From positions 1 through 51,347 of the IMG/VR virus record IMGVR_UViG_3300027805_000021: a DNA stretch of 51,347 bases; one strand, written 5' to 3'. Positions 1-7,745 of this stretch are shown here, piece after piece. The stretch is from a virus. The position numbers and the translations under genes were made by a program. The notes under the pieces were generated by a model. That model searched no databases. It had not been told where the DNA came from and saw only the letters and a program-made list of their open reading frames with translations. Numbering within the stretch: position 1 is the first letter of the stretch; the number at the start of each line of letters is the position of its first letter.

Positions 1-778
1 AGTTTGTTTGTATGAAAATTAAAGATTCTTTGAGTTTATCTACACCATCATCTAAAATCTCATTAGTAAAAAACCCCCATTTATTAACAAAATACCTCGC
101 AGATCTTTGCCAATTTTCATTATAACCTTCTTTATTGGTAATTGATGAGTTTTGACTGCTTCCTTCTATGTCCGTTAGATATTCTTCACTGTTTAATAAA
201 TCTGGAAAATACCAAAATGGTGGCGCAACACCTTTTCTGATTAAATTATATGCAAAATCTATGTGTTCAAATGCATTTAAATAATTTTCATCAAAATATC
301 CAAGTTTTTTGATTAGATTTGCATTTATATACATAAATGCCCCCTGTGGGTTGTGATAAAAACCTACTTTTACACCATCAGGTTGCTCTAAAACGTATTT
401 TAATGACTTTTCATTACCTGCTACCTTCTCATAACACAAATGATGTATACCAGTAGAGTTTGAGGCTTTAATATAAGCCTCAAATACATCCGGTCTTTTT
501 ATTAGAATGTCATCTTCTATTACAAATATATGTTCACAGTTGAATTTTTCAATCAAAAACTTAATTGCATGATTTTTAGAAACAGAGACACCTAGTTTTC
601 TATTATGTTGTATAACAAACTCCGCATCACTATCACTAGTGTAAGTATCATAACCATCATTTACCACGACAAGAGCATCTATCATTTCTCTCGGTATAGT
701 AGAAAGAACTTTCTTGTAATATTCCGGTCTATTGTATGTTATTATAGCAACGCCTATTCCTGATGATATTTTTTCCAT
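1..778 (-). CDS. Glycosyltransferase, GT-A fold (family 2-like), 3' end missing
   Basis: The reading frame starts at the ATG at 776-778 and is still open at the window edge, so the C-terminus is lost after about 259 codons. The N-terminus (GVAIITYNRPEYY) is a typical family 2 glycosyltransferase beta-strand and loop. VVNDG and an EDD triplet in FVIEDDILI supply the nucleotide-sugar and metal-binding DxD-type site. GYFDENYLNAFEHIDFAYN is the acceptor-side region. It is a clear paralogue of the next gene and overlaps its 3' end by 25 bases, so the two are co-transcribed. The substrate is unknown; glycosylation of virion proteins or of DNA is possible. Confidence 0.8.
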   Translation of the reverse strand, partial: MEKISSGIGVAIITYNRPEYYKKVLSTIPREMIDALVVVNDGYDTYTSDSDAEFVIQHNRKLGVSVSKNHAIKFLIEKFNCEHIFVIEDDILIKRPDVFEAYIKASNSTGIHHLCYEKVAGNEKSLKYVLEQPDGVKVGFYHNPQGAFMYINANLIKKLGYFDENYLNAFEHIDFAYNLIRKGVAPPFWYFPDLLNSEEYLTDIEGSSQNSSITNKEGYNENWQRSARYFVNKWGFFTNEILDDGVDKLKESLIFIQTN

Positions 779-1584
779 ATCTCCTTTAAACACTTAATAG
801 TTTCTTCTTCTGTTGCAACTTTTTCTATCGGGCCATAACCATTAACCACAGAAAAATTATTTTTTTCTATAAAAACATCCAATCCTTTTTTAAAAGTTTG
901 TTGAAAATCTTTTTCAGACCTTATTTTTGATTGTTGATGATCGGGAACTATGTCTTTTAAATAATTTCTAGATCCATTAACATCGGCAAAGTATCTAAAT
1001 GGTGGATGATACCCTTTTTGTATGATTTGATAGGTATGATCCACGTGTTCCATTGCATTATAAAATCTCTCATCCATTAAACCAACTTCTTTTATTGTAT
1101 CGATATGATAATAGCTAAATGCACCTAAAACATTTGGATATAAATCAACAGAAATGTCAGTATTCGGATATTGTATCGTTCTTAATACATTAGGTTCTCC
1201 CAAATGTGTTTTATTGTGATTTCCGTGCAATCCATAATTGAAATGTTTTATCCCTGTTTTTTTAGATGCCTTTATGTATAATTCAAAAACATTTTTATTG
1301 GTTATTTCAACATCATCTTCCATTAAGAATATATGTTCACAACCATTATCTATTAAATAGTGTAATGCTTTATTTTTAGCTTTTGCTACACCAGTATAAC
1401 CATCAGTTTCAATATAATTTATTGGATAAATGGGTAACTTTTCTTTTCCATCGTTTATAACGACATATTCAATGTCAGTTTTTTCCTGAACAATATCAAA
1501 TAAACTAAAAAATGATTTTTTAAAAAAATCAGGTCTATCGCAGGTTATTAAACCTATTCCAATTTTATCATTTATTATTGGCAT
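754..1584 (-). CDS. Glycosyltransferase, GT-A fold (family 2-like)
   Basis: This 276-residue protein has the same architecture as the partial gene downstream. GIGLITCDRPDFFKK lies near residue 8, VVINDG near 41, and an intact EDD motif in HIFLMEDDVEI near 90. GLMDERFYNAMEHVDHTYQ lies near 170. It is the middle gene of three overlapping glycosyltransferase genes, overlapping both neighbours by 17-25 bases, which implies translational coupling. In T4 the DNA alpha-glucosyltransferase gene agt lies in the same neighbourhood, between genes 55 and 47, but this protein looks like GT2 rather than T4 AGT. Donor and acceptor cannot be read from the sequence. Confidence 0.82.
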   Translation of the reverse strand: MPIINDKIGIGLITCDRPDFFKKSFFSLFDIVQEKTDIEYVVINDGKEKLPIYPINYIETDGYTGVAKAKNKALHYLIDNGCEHIFLMEDDVEITNKNVFELYIKASKKTGIKHFNYGLHGNHNKTHLGEPNVLRTIQYPNTDISVDLYPNVLGAFSYYHIDTIKEVGLMDERFYNAMEHVDHTYQIIQKGYHPPFRYFADVNGSRNYLKDIVPDHQQSKIRSEKDFQQTFKKGLDVFIEKNNFSVVNGYGPIEKVATEEETIKCLKEIWKKYHQE

Positions 1585-2341
1585 AACTTTTTTGTAAATT
1601 CTCCATACATTTTAATAATTCATCCTGTGTAACACCAACAGGATCGTTTTGATATGGTATATACTTGTGCTCATGATAAAAATAAGCAAAGGTTAATTCC
1701 ATAGATCTGGTCATTTTATCTTTTCCTATATCTTTAATATCTTTAAAATTAATTTTCTCTATTGGAGAAATAGATTCTTCTATATCATCTTTTTCTATAG
1801 TAGGATTATAATGATTTGGTGGATATACCTTTTTATTTCTCATTTTTACAATGTAATCCAACACATCAAAATCCTTTGTATCAAAAAATCTTTCATCAAA
1901 GAACCCGAAATTTTTTATTATACCGGAATATAAAAATATAAAATTGGTATTTAATGTTGGACTTATATTTAAAATTAAATTGTTAGTATCATCTTCCAAT
2001 ACTACATTATTGTCTCCCGATCCTGTTATAAACCAAGTTCCAAATGTATTTGCTACATCTATTGTTTTTTCAAAAATTTTTGAATTTATAATTTTAACAT
2101 TTGAATTTAAAATAAAATAATATTTAAATCCTTTAATTCTTAATTGTGTTAGAACATAATTTCTTAGTGTTGCAAATGAAACATCATTTGAATAATGTCT
2201 ATCACAATTTTTTGATGTTTTTTTATTACATACTACTACAACATTGTTTTTTAAATCGTCTGGTATTGACGCTAAACAGTTTTGTAAGTCTTCATCGGAA
2301 TATATATCTAATATTCCTATTCCTATTTCTTTATTAATCAT
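1568..2341 (-). CDS. Degenerate glycosyltransferase-like protein
   Basis: This 257-residue paralogue belongs to the same trio. The N-terminus (EIGIGILDIYSDEDLQN) and the late GFFDERFFDTKDFDVLDYI segment align with the two neighbours. The position that carries EDD in both of them reads ILNSNVKI here, so the metal-binding DxD-type site appears to be lost. It may be a non-catalytic partner, an enzyme with a changed mechanism, or a gene decaying without frame loss. Its start overlaps the end of the gp47 gene by 8 bases, so it is the first glycosyltransferase gene read after the recombination genes. Confidence 0.6.
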   Translation of the reverse strand: MINKEIGIGILDIYSDEDLQNCLASIPDDLKNNVVVVCNKKTSKNCDRHYSNDVSFATLRNYVLTQLRIKGFKYYFILNSNVKIINSKIFEKTIDVANTFGTWFITGSGDNNVVLEDDTNNLILNISPTLNTNFIFLYSGIIKNFGFFDERFFDTKDFDVLDYIVKMRNKKVYPPNHYNPTIEKDDIEESISPIEKINFKDIKDIGKDKMTRSMELTFAYFYHEHKYIPYQNDPVGVTQDELLKCMENLQKSYANNK

Positions 2342-3377
2342 TTGTTTTTAAATTGTATATTTGTTTTATGTATTCTTTTACTTCTTTTTTATTTTTTATG
2401 TCAATACTATCAACATAAGTTTCAATGTCATCTAATATATTAACAAAATTTAATTCTTTTTCCACTTTTTCTTTGTTTATTTTTAAATCAGGCTCTGCAT
2501 AATCTATTCTAAAATTGATGGGTAAATGTTTTTGAACATTTGAACTTAATAAAAGTATTTGTTCTGGTTCAAGATTAGAATCTACTGTTAGTGATATATG
2601 ATTATTTTTTATGTTTAATGTTTCTAAAAGTTGTTCATCTTTTAAGAGTTTATCAACAGATAACTTGTAATATTTTGGAGAAATGTCATTTTCTATAAAT
2701 TCAAAATCATTATTTTCAATATCGTAGATGTATATTCCTCTTTCATCCAAAGTATCACCAAAATTTTGCTGATATGGACTCCCTAAGTAAACTATTTCAC
2801 CATTATCGTATTTTCTATGATCTTTTTTATGAAAATGTCCAGATACAATGGTTTTTGCTTTTTTAAAGAGATCATTTGAACTCATACCGTGTTCACACAC
2901 TTTATATGTATTCATATAAAAAGAAACTATTTCAAAATGACCAAATATAATGTCTGCGACTGGAATATTTTCATAATCGGTTCCCCATGGAACCAATACT
3001 GCCTTTTTATCTTTTATTTTTATTTCAGTAACATTATTATCTATTATTTTTATATTAGACCAACCATCTAGCAATGATATAGAATTAACTTTACTGTGCT
3101 CCTTGAAATAACTATCATGATTTCCTGCTAATATATTTAAATTAAAATCTTTAAAACAATCAAAAAATTTTTTAGCGGTATCTAATGTTGCAACAGATAT
3201 TTCACTTCTATTATGAAATATATCACCACATATTATTATATCACTTATTCCCTTTTCTAAAAATTTTTGAGATGACCATTTAGCAAAATCTAAAACTGTA
3301 TTATGCCATAACTGACTATCTTGACCTAAACCAATATGAATATCTGTAAAAAGTCCAATTTTGTTATTTTTGATCAT
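2334..3377 (-). CDS. 47: Recombination endonuclease subunit gp47 (SbcD/Mre11-like)
   Basis: This is a calcineurin-like metallophosphoesterase of 347 residues, close to the 339 of T4 gp47. Visible motifs are FTDIHIGLG (motif I), IICGDIFHNR (II), LAGNHDSYF (III) and the later SGHFHKKD and YLGSPYQQNFGD motifs that complete the two-metal site. With gp46 it would form the phage Mre11/Rad50 nuclease that resects DNA ends for recombination-dependent replication. gp46 is not in the window. The start overlaps the end of the gp55 gene by 14 bases, as expected in a T4-like 55-47 neighbourhood. Confidence 0.92.
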   Translation of the reverse strand: MIKNNKIGLFTDIHIGLGQDSQLWHNTVLDFAKWSSQKFLEKGISDIIICGDIFHNRSEISVATLDTAKKFFDCFKDFNLNILAGNHDSYFKEHSKVNSISLLDGWSNIKIIDNNVTEIKIKDKKAVLVPWGTDYENIPVADIIFGHFEIVSFYMNTYKVCEHGMSSNDLFKKAKTIVSGHFHKKDHRKYDNGEIVYLGSPYQQNFGDTLDERGIYIYDIENNDFEFIENDISPKYYKLSVDKLLKDEQLLETLNIKNNHISLTVDSNLEPEQILLLSSNVQKHLPINFRIDYAEPDLKINKEKVEKELNFVNILDDIETYVDSIDIKNKKEVKEYIKQIYNLKTND

Positions 3378-3963
3378 TTGAATACATGTTTTTTTTATTT
3401 TTAAAAATATTTTGATTTTCCGATATCATTATAAGCTCTTCTTGATATTTTAAATGAGTTTCATTTATGTGCTTTTCTTTTTTGATTCGGTTTCTAAATG
3501 CATTGAATGCTATTCTAGTAAAATATGAAAATGGATTGGTTCCTTTTATTCTATCATATTTTTTTGACATCAATGCCTTAAACATTCTAATTAAAGCATC
3601 ACCCACCATGTCTTCTCTATATGTGTAATTGATAAAATTAGAAGCATAACTCAATTTATGTGCTATTTTGCTAACCATTTCTGCTAATTCGTCTGTAAGA
3701 ATTCCACTATCATAATATTTTGATATTTCCTCGTCAAACTTTTTAGGTTCAACATAAAATTCTTCTTTTTTAACCTTAGATCTTTTCCTTTTAGGTTCTA
3801 ATATTTCATCTAAAACAATTAAATCATCATCTAATGGAACATCATCTTCCAAATTAACATTTTCATCATCTTCAATTGAAATTTCTTCTTCTTTATTGAT
3901 AGAATCATCATCATCGATTAAATCATCAATCAATTCATCTTCATTGTATTTTTTTTTCTTCAT
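3364..3963 (-). CDS. 55: Late-transcription sigma factor gp55-like
   Basis: This 199-residue protein matches T4 gp55 best around residues 115-165, where YREDMVGDALIRMFKAL and NPFSYFTRIAFNAF correspond to the sigma region 2 segment of gp55 (T4: KNPHAYITQACFNAF). It should redirect host RNA polymerase to TATAAATA-type late promoters, many of which are visible in this window. Two oddities stand out. The first 75 or so residues are a very acidic extension (runs of D and E) absent from T4 gp55. The short C-terminus (ending KKNMYSNDQK) shows no hydrophobic sliding-clamp-binding tail like the T4 SLDFLYE motif. Its start overlaps the end of uvsW by 23 bases. Confidence 0.85.
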   Translation of the reverse strand: MKKKKYNEDELIDDLIDDDDSINKEEEISIEDDENVNLEDDVPLDDDLIVLDEILEPKRKRSKVKKEEFYVEPKKFDEEISKYYDSGILTDELAEMVSKIAHKLSYASNFINYTYREDMVGDALIRMFKALMSKKYDRIKGTNPFSYFTRIAFNAFRNRIKKEKHINETHLKYQEELIMISENQNIFKNKKNMYSNDQK

Positions 3964-5362
3964 AATTAAATTTTTCCGAGTCGTAAAGTTTCTTTCTTTC
4001 TTTTAAATGGGTTTTACCATATTTTGTATTATCAGATATATCAAATATGTTTGCCATTGTTTTGGTTGGATGTAATCTCAAAGCTCTACCAATTGATTGC
4101 ATTATTTTTATTTTTGCTTTTCCTGCTGATGCAAAAATAATATTATGCAAATTTGGTATATTGATACCTGTGCTAAATATTTTAGATATGGCTACAACTA
4201 TAACATCATTTTTATCATTCATCAATGATCTTATATTCTCTCTTTCTTCTATTTCAGTGGAACCTCTAATAAAATAAAATGGTTTTGTTGTTATCTTTTC
4301 TAATTTTGATACGATATTTAAACCATGATCAATTCTATCTACCATTATTATAGTATTATTAGACAATTTATTAGCCAAATTACATATTATTTCATTTCTT
4401 CTATCGTTTTGTAAAAGAAAATCCATCTCTAATTGATATGCTTCTGCTGGTTTACTAAAATTTAAAAAAATTTTTGGTAAATTTTTATGAATTACATCTA
4501 AAATTATAATTTTGAAGTTTGATATATAATTTTTATTTTTTAAATCTAGTGTTTTCTCTTGATAAACAATTGGTCCTATTTTTCCTATAATATTCCATTC
4601 GTCTATAATCGTTGATGGCATGGTTCCCGTAAAACCAAATTTAAAAGGAGTTTTAATAAATTTTAAAATTTTGTTTATTTCGTTGTTTTTCTTGAATCCA
4701 TGACACTCATCTATCATTAGTATCTTAACATCATTTAAAATTGATATATCAGTCTTATCTGATAGAAGAATCTGTGTACCCGCAATAATTGTTGTTGCAT
4801 TTGGATCTGGTATATTGTCTCCGGACCATTTTGTGACATTTTCCATTCCATATGAAATAAAATCTGAACAGGTTTGTTCTACCAATTGAATAGTAGGAAC
4901 CATTACTAAAACTAATGCGTTAGGATCTTTTAAATTTTGTCTTATGGACTCTATTAATCCTGCCATAATTAAGGTTTTACCACCAGCTGTAGGTATTAAC
5001 ACTACACCCTTTCCCTTTTTTAAGGCTTTTAGTATAGATGTTTTCTGATGTTCTCTATATTCCAATTTAAAATTTGTAATTTCTGGATTTTCAAATCCAT
5101 TATTATAATTTTTTAAAATATCATCATCAACTTCAAATTCTATTTGATTTGCATGTAAAAATGCTTGAATGTTTTCTAATAAACCAGATTCAAACTTTCC
5201 AGATGGAGTGATGGCATAAATTCTGGCTTGTGCAAATTTAGAATTTCTTCTAAATGCAGGATTTGGAGCAGAAAACTTGTCTCTTATTCTATTCAAAATA
5301 GATAAATCACAATTTATTTGAAATTGTGATTTATTATTACCAGAATAAGTGATTTTTACCAT
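3941..5362 (-). CDS. uvsW: UvsW-like superfamily 2 DNA helicase
   Basis: This 473-residue SF2 helicase has Walker A PTAGGKT at residues 124-130, a DECH box in MIDECHGFKK, motif III in FGFTGTMPS, and motifs V and VI in FSTGINIPN and QSIGRALRLHP. About 95 N-terminal residues form the small substrate-recognition domain typical of UvsW. T4 UvsW (503 aa) unwinds branched intermediates, R-loops and Holliday junctions and helps switch from origin- to recombination-dependent replication. The gene lies between gp55 and uvsY, close to T4 order, but an HNH gene separates it from uvsY. Confidence 0.9.
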   Translation of the reverse strand: MVKITYSGNNKSQFQINCDLSILNRIRDKFSAPNPAFRRNSKFAQARIYAITPSGKFESGLLENIQAFLHANQIEFEVDDDILKNYNNGFENPEITNFKLEYREHQKTSILKALKKGKGVVLIPTAGGKTLIMAGLIESIRQNLKDPNALVLVMVPTIQLVEQTCSDFISYGMENVTKWSGDNIPDPNATTIIAGTQILLSDKTDISILNDVKILMIDECHGFKKNNEINKILKFIKTPFKFGFTGTMPSTIIDEWNIIGKIGPIVYQEKTLDLKNKNYISNFKIIILDVIHKNLPKIFLNFSKPAEAYQLEMDFLLQNDRRNEIICNLANKLSNNTIIMVDRIDHGLNIVSKLEKITTKPFYFIRGSTEIEERENIRSLMNDKNDVIVVAISKIFSTGINIPNLHNIIFASAGKAKIKIMQSIGRALRLHPTKTMANIFDISDNTKYGKTHLKERKKLYDSEKFNYEEKKIQ

Positions 5363-6114
5363 ATATTTTTGTTTCCTTTAGAAAGGTTTTCATTCCACCA
5401 TAAAGGTTGCATATTTTTATAATTAAAACATTTTTTCTGTTCGTCTTCATTTATAAGATTAAATGAAGATACTGGTTTAATATGATCTATATGCCAACCA
5501 AATTTACCATGATTATCCCAAGACATACCATCTTTAAACTGTGTTTCTATATGTTTTTTAAAAACCTGTAAAGAACATCCCAATAAATCTAATGTTTTTT
5601 TTGACTTTATTATTTTTTTATTATGTAATGCATTATTTATAGATCTTCTCAAGGTTAAAGAAATTTTAAAATTTACATCGTATAAAATTCTTTTTTTTAC
5701 ATATTCTTTATAATATTTTTTAACTCTATTTGAGTTTTCTTTTTTATTTTTTTGTTCTTTCAAATACATAGATTTACCATGTATTTTTCTATAATTTTTA
5801 TGATATTCTCTTAAACGTTGTTTGTTTTTTTCTCTATATTTTTTACATTGCTGTAAATGTAAATCTCTATTTTTAATACGATATTGTTTTTTCTTTTCGT
5901 TTATTATTTTTTTGTTTTTTTGAAAATATTCTTTCTTTTTCTGTTTTTTTATTTCATCCAAAGATAAAATTTGATTGTTTTCTTTTAAATTTTTCATAAT
6001 TATTCCGAATACAAGAGGACAAACTGTATTATTCCAGTCGAATATTTTGTTGTCAGCCAAAATATTCTTACTCTTGTTATTCTTTATATTTATATTTTTT
6101 AATAAAAAAATCAT
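5356..6114 (-). CDS. HNH homing-type endonuclease
   Basis: The C-terminal 60 or so residues carry the HNH core: WHIDHIKPVSSF, then CFNYKNMQPLWWNENLSKGNK, with the conserved D-H pair and downstream N residues. The first 150 residues are lysine-rich and helical, with repeats such as KKYREKNKQ and HKNYRKIHGK, probably a DNA-binding arm. The start overlaps the UvsY stop as ATGA, which supports translation from 6114. An alternative ATG at 5998 (MKNLKENNQ) would drop 39 residues of unlike composition. Its place between uvsW and uvsY, which are near neighbours in T4, suggests a mobile free-standing endonuclease inserted into a recombination operon. Confidence 0.82.
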   Translation of the reverse strand: MIFLLKNINIKNNKSKNILADNKIFDWNNTVCPLVFGIIMKNLKENNQILSLDEIKKQKKKEYFQKNKKIINEKKKQYRIKNRDLHLQQCKKYREKNKQRLREYHKNYRKIHGKSMYLKEQKNKKENSNRVKKYYKEYVKKRILYDVNFKISLTLRRSINNALHNKKIIKSKKTLDLLGCSLQVFKKHIETQFKDGMSWDNHGKFGWHIDHIKPVSSFNLINEDEQKKCFNYKNMQPLWWNENLSKGNKNIW

Positions 6115-6509
6115 GTCATTTCCATTTTAATAGTATTGTTAATAGACCCAAAATCATAACTCATAGACGAAAATACCTTTTCCACTCTTTCTAAATAATC
6201 AATTAACAACGTAATATCTTCTAGTTCTTGATTTATTTTTTGAATTACTTCTGATGATTCTACTTTGTTGTCTATAGCAGTTTTAGGAATTCCGGTTGGA
6301 ATTCCTTTTTCTGTTATATTTTTTAATACTTCTTGTTTTAAAGTTTTTTTCTTTCTTTCTAATTCAGTTTTGTTTTTTTTATGTTGAATTAACCTAGAAA
6401 CCCATTTGTGACGTATGGCTGGATGCTGCATTTCACGCTCCAATAAATTTAATTGATCGATTTTAACATCTTCGTTTATTTCTAATCTATATTTTTCAAA
6501 AAAGTCCAT
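6111..6509 (-). CDS. uvsY: UvsY-like recombination mediator
   Basis: This is a 132-residue helical, charged protein (T4 UvsY is 137 aa). HPAIRHKWVSRLIQHKKNK and the following lysine-rich KKKTLKQEVLKN stretch match the UvsY family pattern. UvsY loads the UvsX recombinase onto gp32-coated single-stranded DNA. It is the first gene of the leftward operon uvsY-HNH-uvsW-55-47-glycosyltransferases. The upstream gap is only 27 bases, shared with the divergent gene at 6537, and contains an AT-rich palindrome. UvsX and gp32 are not in the window. Confidence 0.8.
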   Translation of the reverse strand: MDFFEKYRLEINEDVKIDQLNLLEREMQHPAIRHKWVSRLIQHKKNKTELERKKKTLKQEVLKNITEKGIPTGIPKTAIDNKVESSEVIQKINQELEDITLLIDYLERVEKVFSSMSYDFGSINNTIKMEMT

Positions 6510-6536
6510 AAGTATATATTAATTAAATTATATACT
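6508..6536. promoter_or_regulatory. Divergent promoter region with AT palindrome
   Basis: The 27-base gap between uvsY (leftward) and the gene at 6537 (rightward) contains an inverted repeat with perfect 8-base arms: AGTATATA at 6511-6518 and TATATACT at 6529-6536. ATAAGTAT at 6508-6515 is the same element found before many late genes here. The symmetry would allow initiation in both directions or binding of a dimeric regulator. No Shine-Dalgarno sequence is visible for either gene. Confidence 0.45.
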
Positions 6537-6764
6537 ATGTTTAATAAATTTCAACAAACCATAATTAAAATATTAGAAAATAATTCAGTAGGTAATGTAT
6601 TAGGTCAATCATTAGAACCTTTATATAGTCCTCCATCTGATATTACAAATAAAGATAGCTACGCTTCTAAAGATATGAGAACACCTAAAATATTAGGAAA
6701 AAAGGTAATAAAAAGAAAATTTCCGGAACTTATAACAAAGAAAACAAAAAAAAATAAAAAATGA
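6537..6764 (+). CDS. Small protein mimicking the mature N-arm of capsid protein gp23
   Basis: This is a 75-residue protein. Residues 1-14 (MFNKFQQTIIKILE) form a short amphipathic helix ending in an ILE motif like a gp21 cleavage site. Residues 16-67 align with gp23 residues 61-111 with one single-residue gap. NSVGNVLGQSLEPLYSPP here pairs with NSVGGAFGTPDTALYSPP in gp23, then D-x-YA, D-x-R-x-PK and the block FPELIT. In gp23 the shared block also begins just after an IEE motif, a likely maturation site. The copy ends in a lysine-rich tail (KKTKKNKK) and lacks the rest of the capsid fold. A capsid accessory or assembly factor is inferred. The stop overlaps the next start as ATGA. Confidence 0.7.
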   Translation: MFNKFQQTIIKILENNSVGNVLGQSLEPLYSPPSDITNKDSYASKDMRTPKILGKKVIKRKFPELITKKTKKNKK

Positions 6765-7201
6765 TAGATACTGGACATTGGATTTTATGTGAAGGTATTG
6801 AAATAACCGATGAAACATTTGGATTTTTATATTTAATAACAAACAATTTAACAAATAAAAAATATATAGGTAAAAAACAATGTATTTCCAAAATTAGAAG
6901 ACAACCATTAAAGGGGAAAGCTAGAAAAAGAATATGTTACAAACAATCCGATTGGAAGACTTATACAAGTTCATCTAATGAATTAAATGATGATATAATA
7001 AAATATGGTAAAGAAAATTTTACCTTTGAAATTATTAGAATTTGTAATTCCAAATGGGCATTGGCTTATTTTGAAATAAAAGAACAAATTGAAAGAGATG
7101 TTCTTTTAAAAGATGATTACTACAATGGAATAATAAATGTAAGAATTGGAACTGCACCTAAACAAGAATTGGATAATTATAAAAATAAAGTAATTATATA
7201 G
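6761..7201 (+). CDS. GIY-YIG endonuclease-like protein
   Basis: This 146-residue protein has GIY-YIG-type strands: FLYLITNN at residues 22-29 and KKYIGKKQ at 33-40. An arginine/lysine-rich stretch (RRQPLKGKARKRICY) and SDWKTYTSSS follow, and ENFTFEIIRIC is the third strand. This form is common among T4-like phages, often labelled Seg-like or putative homing endonucleases. There is no obvious C-terminal DNA-binding domain, so it may be a bare catalytic module. The gene is coupled to the capsid-arm mimic upstream through an ATGA overlap. Confidence 0.7.
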   Translation: MIDTGHWILCEGIEITDETFGFLYLITNNLTNKKYIGKKQCISKIRRQPLKGKARKRICYKQSDWKTYTSSSNELNDDIIKYGKENFTFEIIRICNSKWALAYFEIKEQIERDVLLKDDYYNGIINVRIGTAPKQELDNYKNKVII

Positions 7202-7202
7202 T

Positions 7203-7745
7203 ATGAGTTGTATTTATTGTGATTCCAAATCTTATGGTAAAGGTTGTTTATTTTCTCCTACTAATACCCATGTTCATATGGATGATCCTAATAGATGTAT
7301 ATATTGCAATTCAAAATATGTTGGAGGTGGCTGTATATACAACCCATATGGAAAAAATCATGTAAAATCTCCTGAATTTTTAAATAGAGTACATGAACAA
7401 ACTAAAAAATCATCAGTTTTGGCATATTTGTATGAAAAAGTTAAAAATTTAAAAAATGTTAAATATCTAACACCATTAAGTAGATTTTATAAAAGATTAT
7501 CAGAAATAATTTCAAATTCTGGTGAACCATTACTGGAAGCTTTTGAATTACAAAATAAACCATCCTTTGATGGCATTTCAAAAGAACAATATATTGAAGC
7601 AAATAATATAAAAAATAGATTAATAGAACAATATTCAGAAATAAACAAAACTATAACAAGAGCAAATTTATTTTTACCCAATGAAATAGTGGAAGAAATT
7701 TTAATTGATGCTATTATGGATAGTTGTGAACGATCAAAAAGTTAA
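7203..7745 (+). CDS. Protein with tandem CxxC zinc motifs
   Basis: This 180-residue protein is of unknown function. The first 60 residues hold two copies of a short motif, CIYCDSKSYGKGC and CIYCNSKYVGGGC, each followed by a histidine segment (THVHM and KNHVK). Each copy could bind one zinc ion. The remaining 120 residues are predicted to be mostly helical. It starts 1 base after the GIY-YIG gene stop and overlaps the next gene by 41 bases. A nucleic-acid or protein-binding role is possible but not shown. Confidence 0.65.
   Translation: MSCIYCDSKSYGKGCLFSPTNTHVHMDDPNRCIYCNSKYVGGGCIYNPYGKNHVKSPEFLNRVHEQTKKSSVLAYLYEKVKNLKNVKYLTPLSRFYKRLSEIISNSGEPLLEAFELQNKPSFDGISKEQYIEANNIKNRLIEQYSEINKTITRANLFLPNEIVEEILIDAIMDSCERSKS

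Noticed and set aside
1568-2341. Frameshifted pseudogene in the glycosyltransferase trio
   Set aside because: The frame is intact and coupled to its neighbours. Only the DxD-type motif is lost, so it is kept as a gene.
5356-7201. Insertion sequence or intron around uvsY
   Set aside because: No transposase, terminal inverted repeats or split core gene was found; the nucleases are free-standing.
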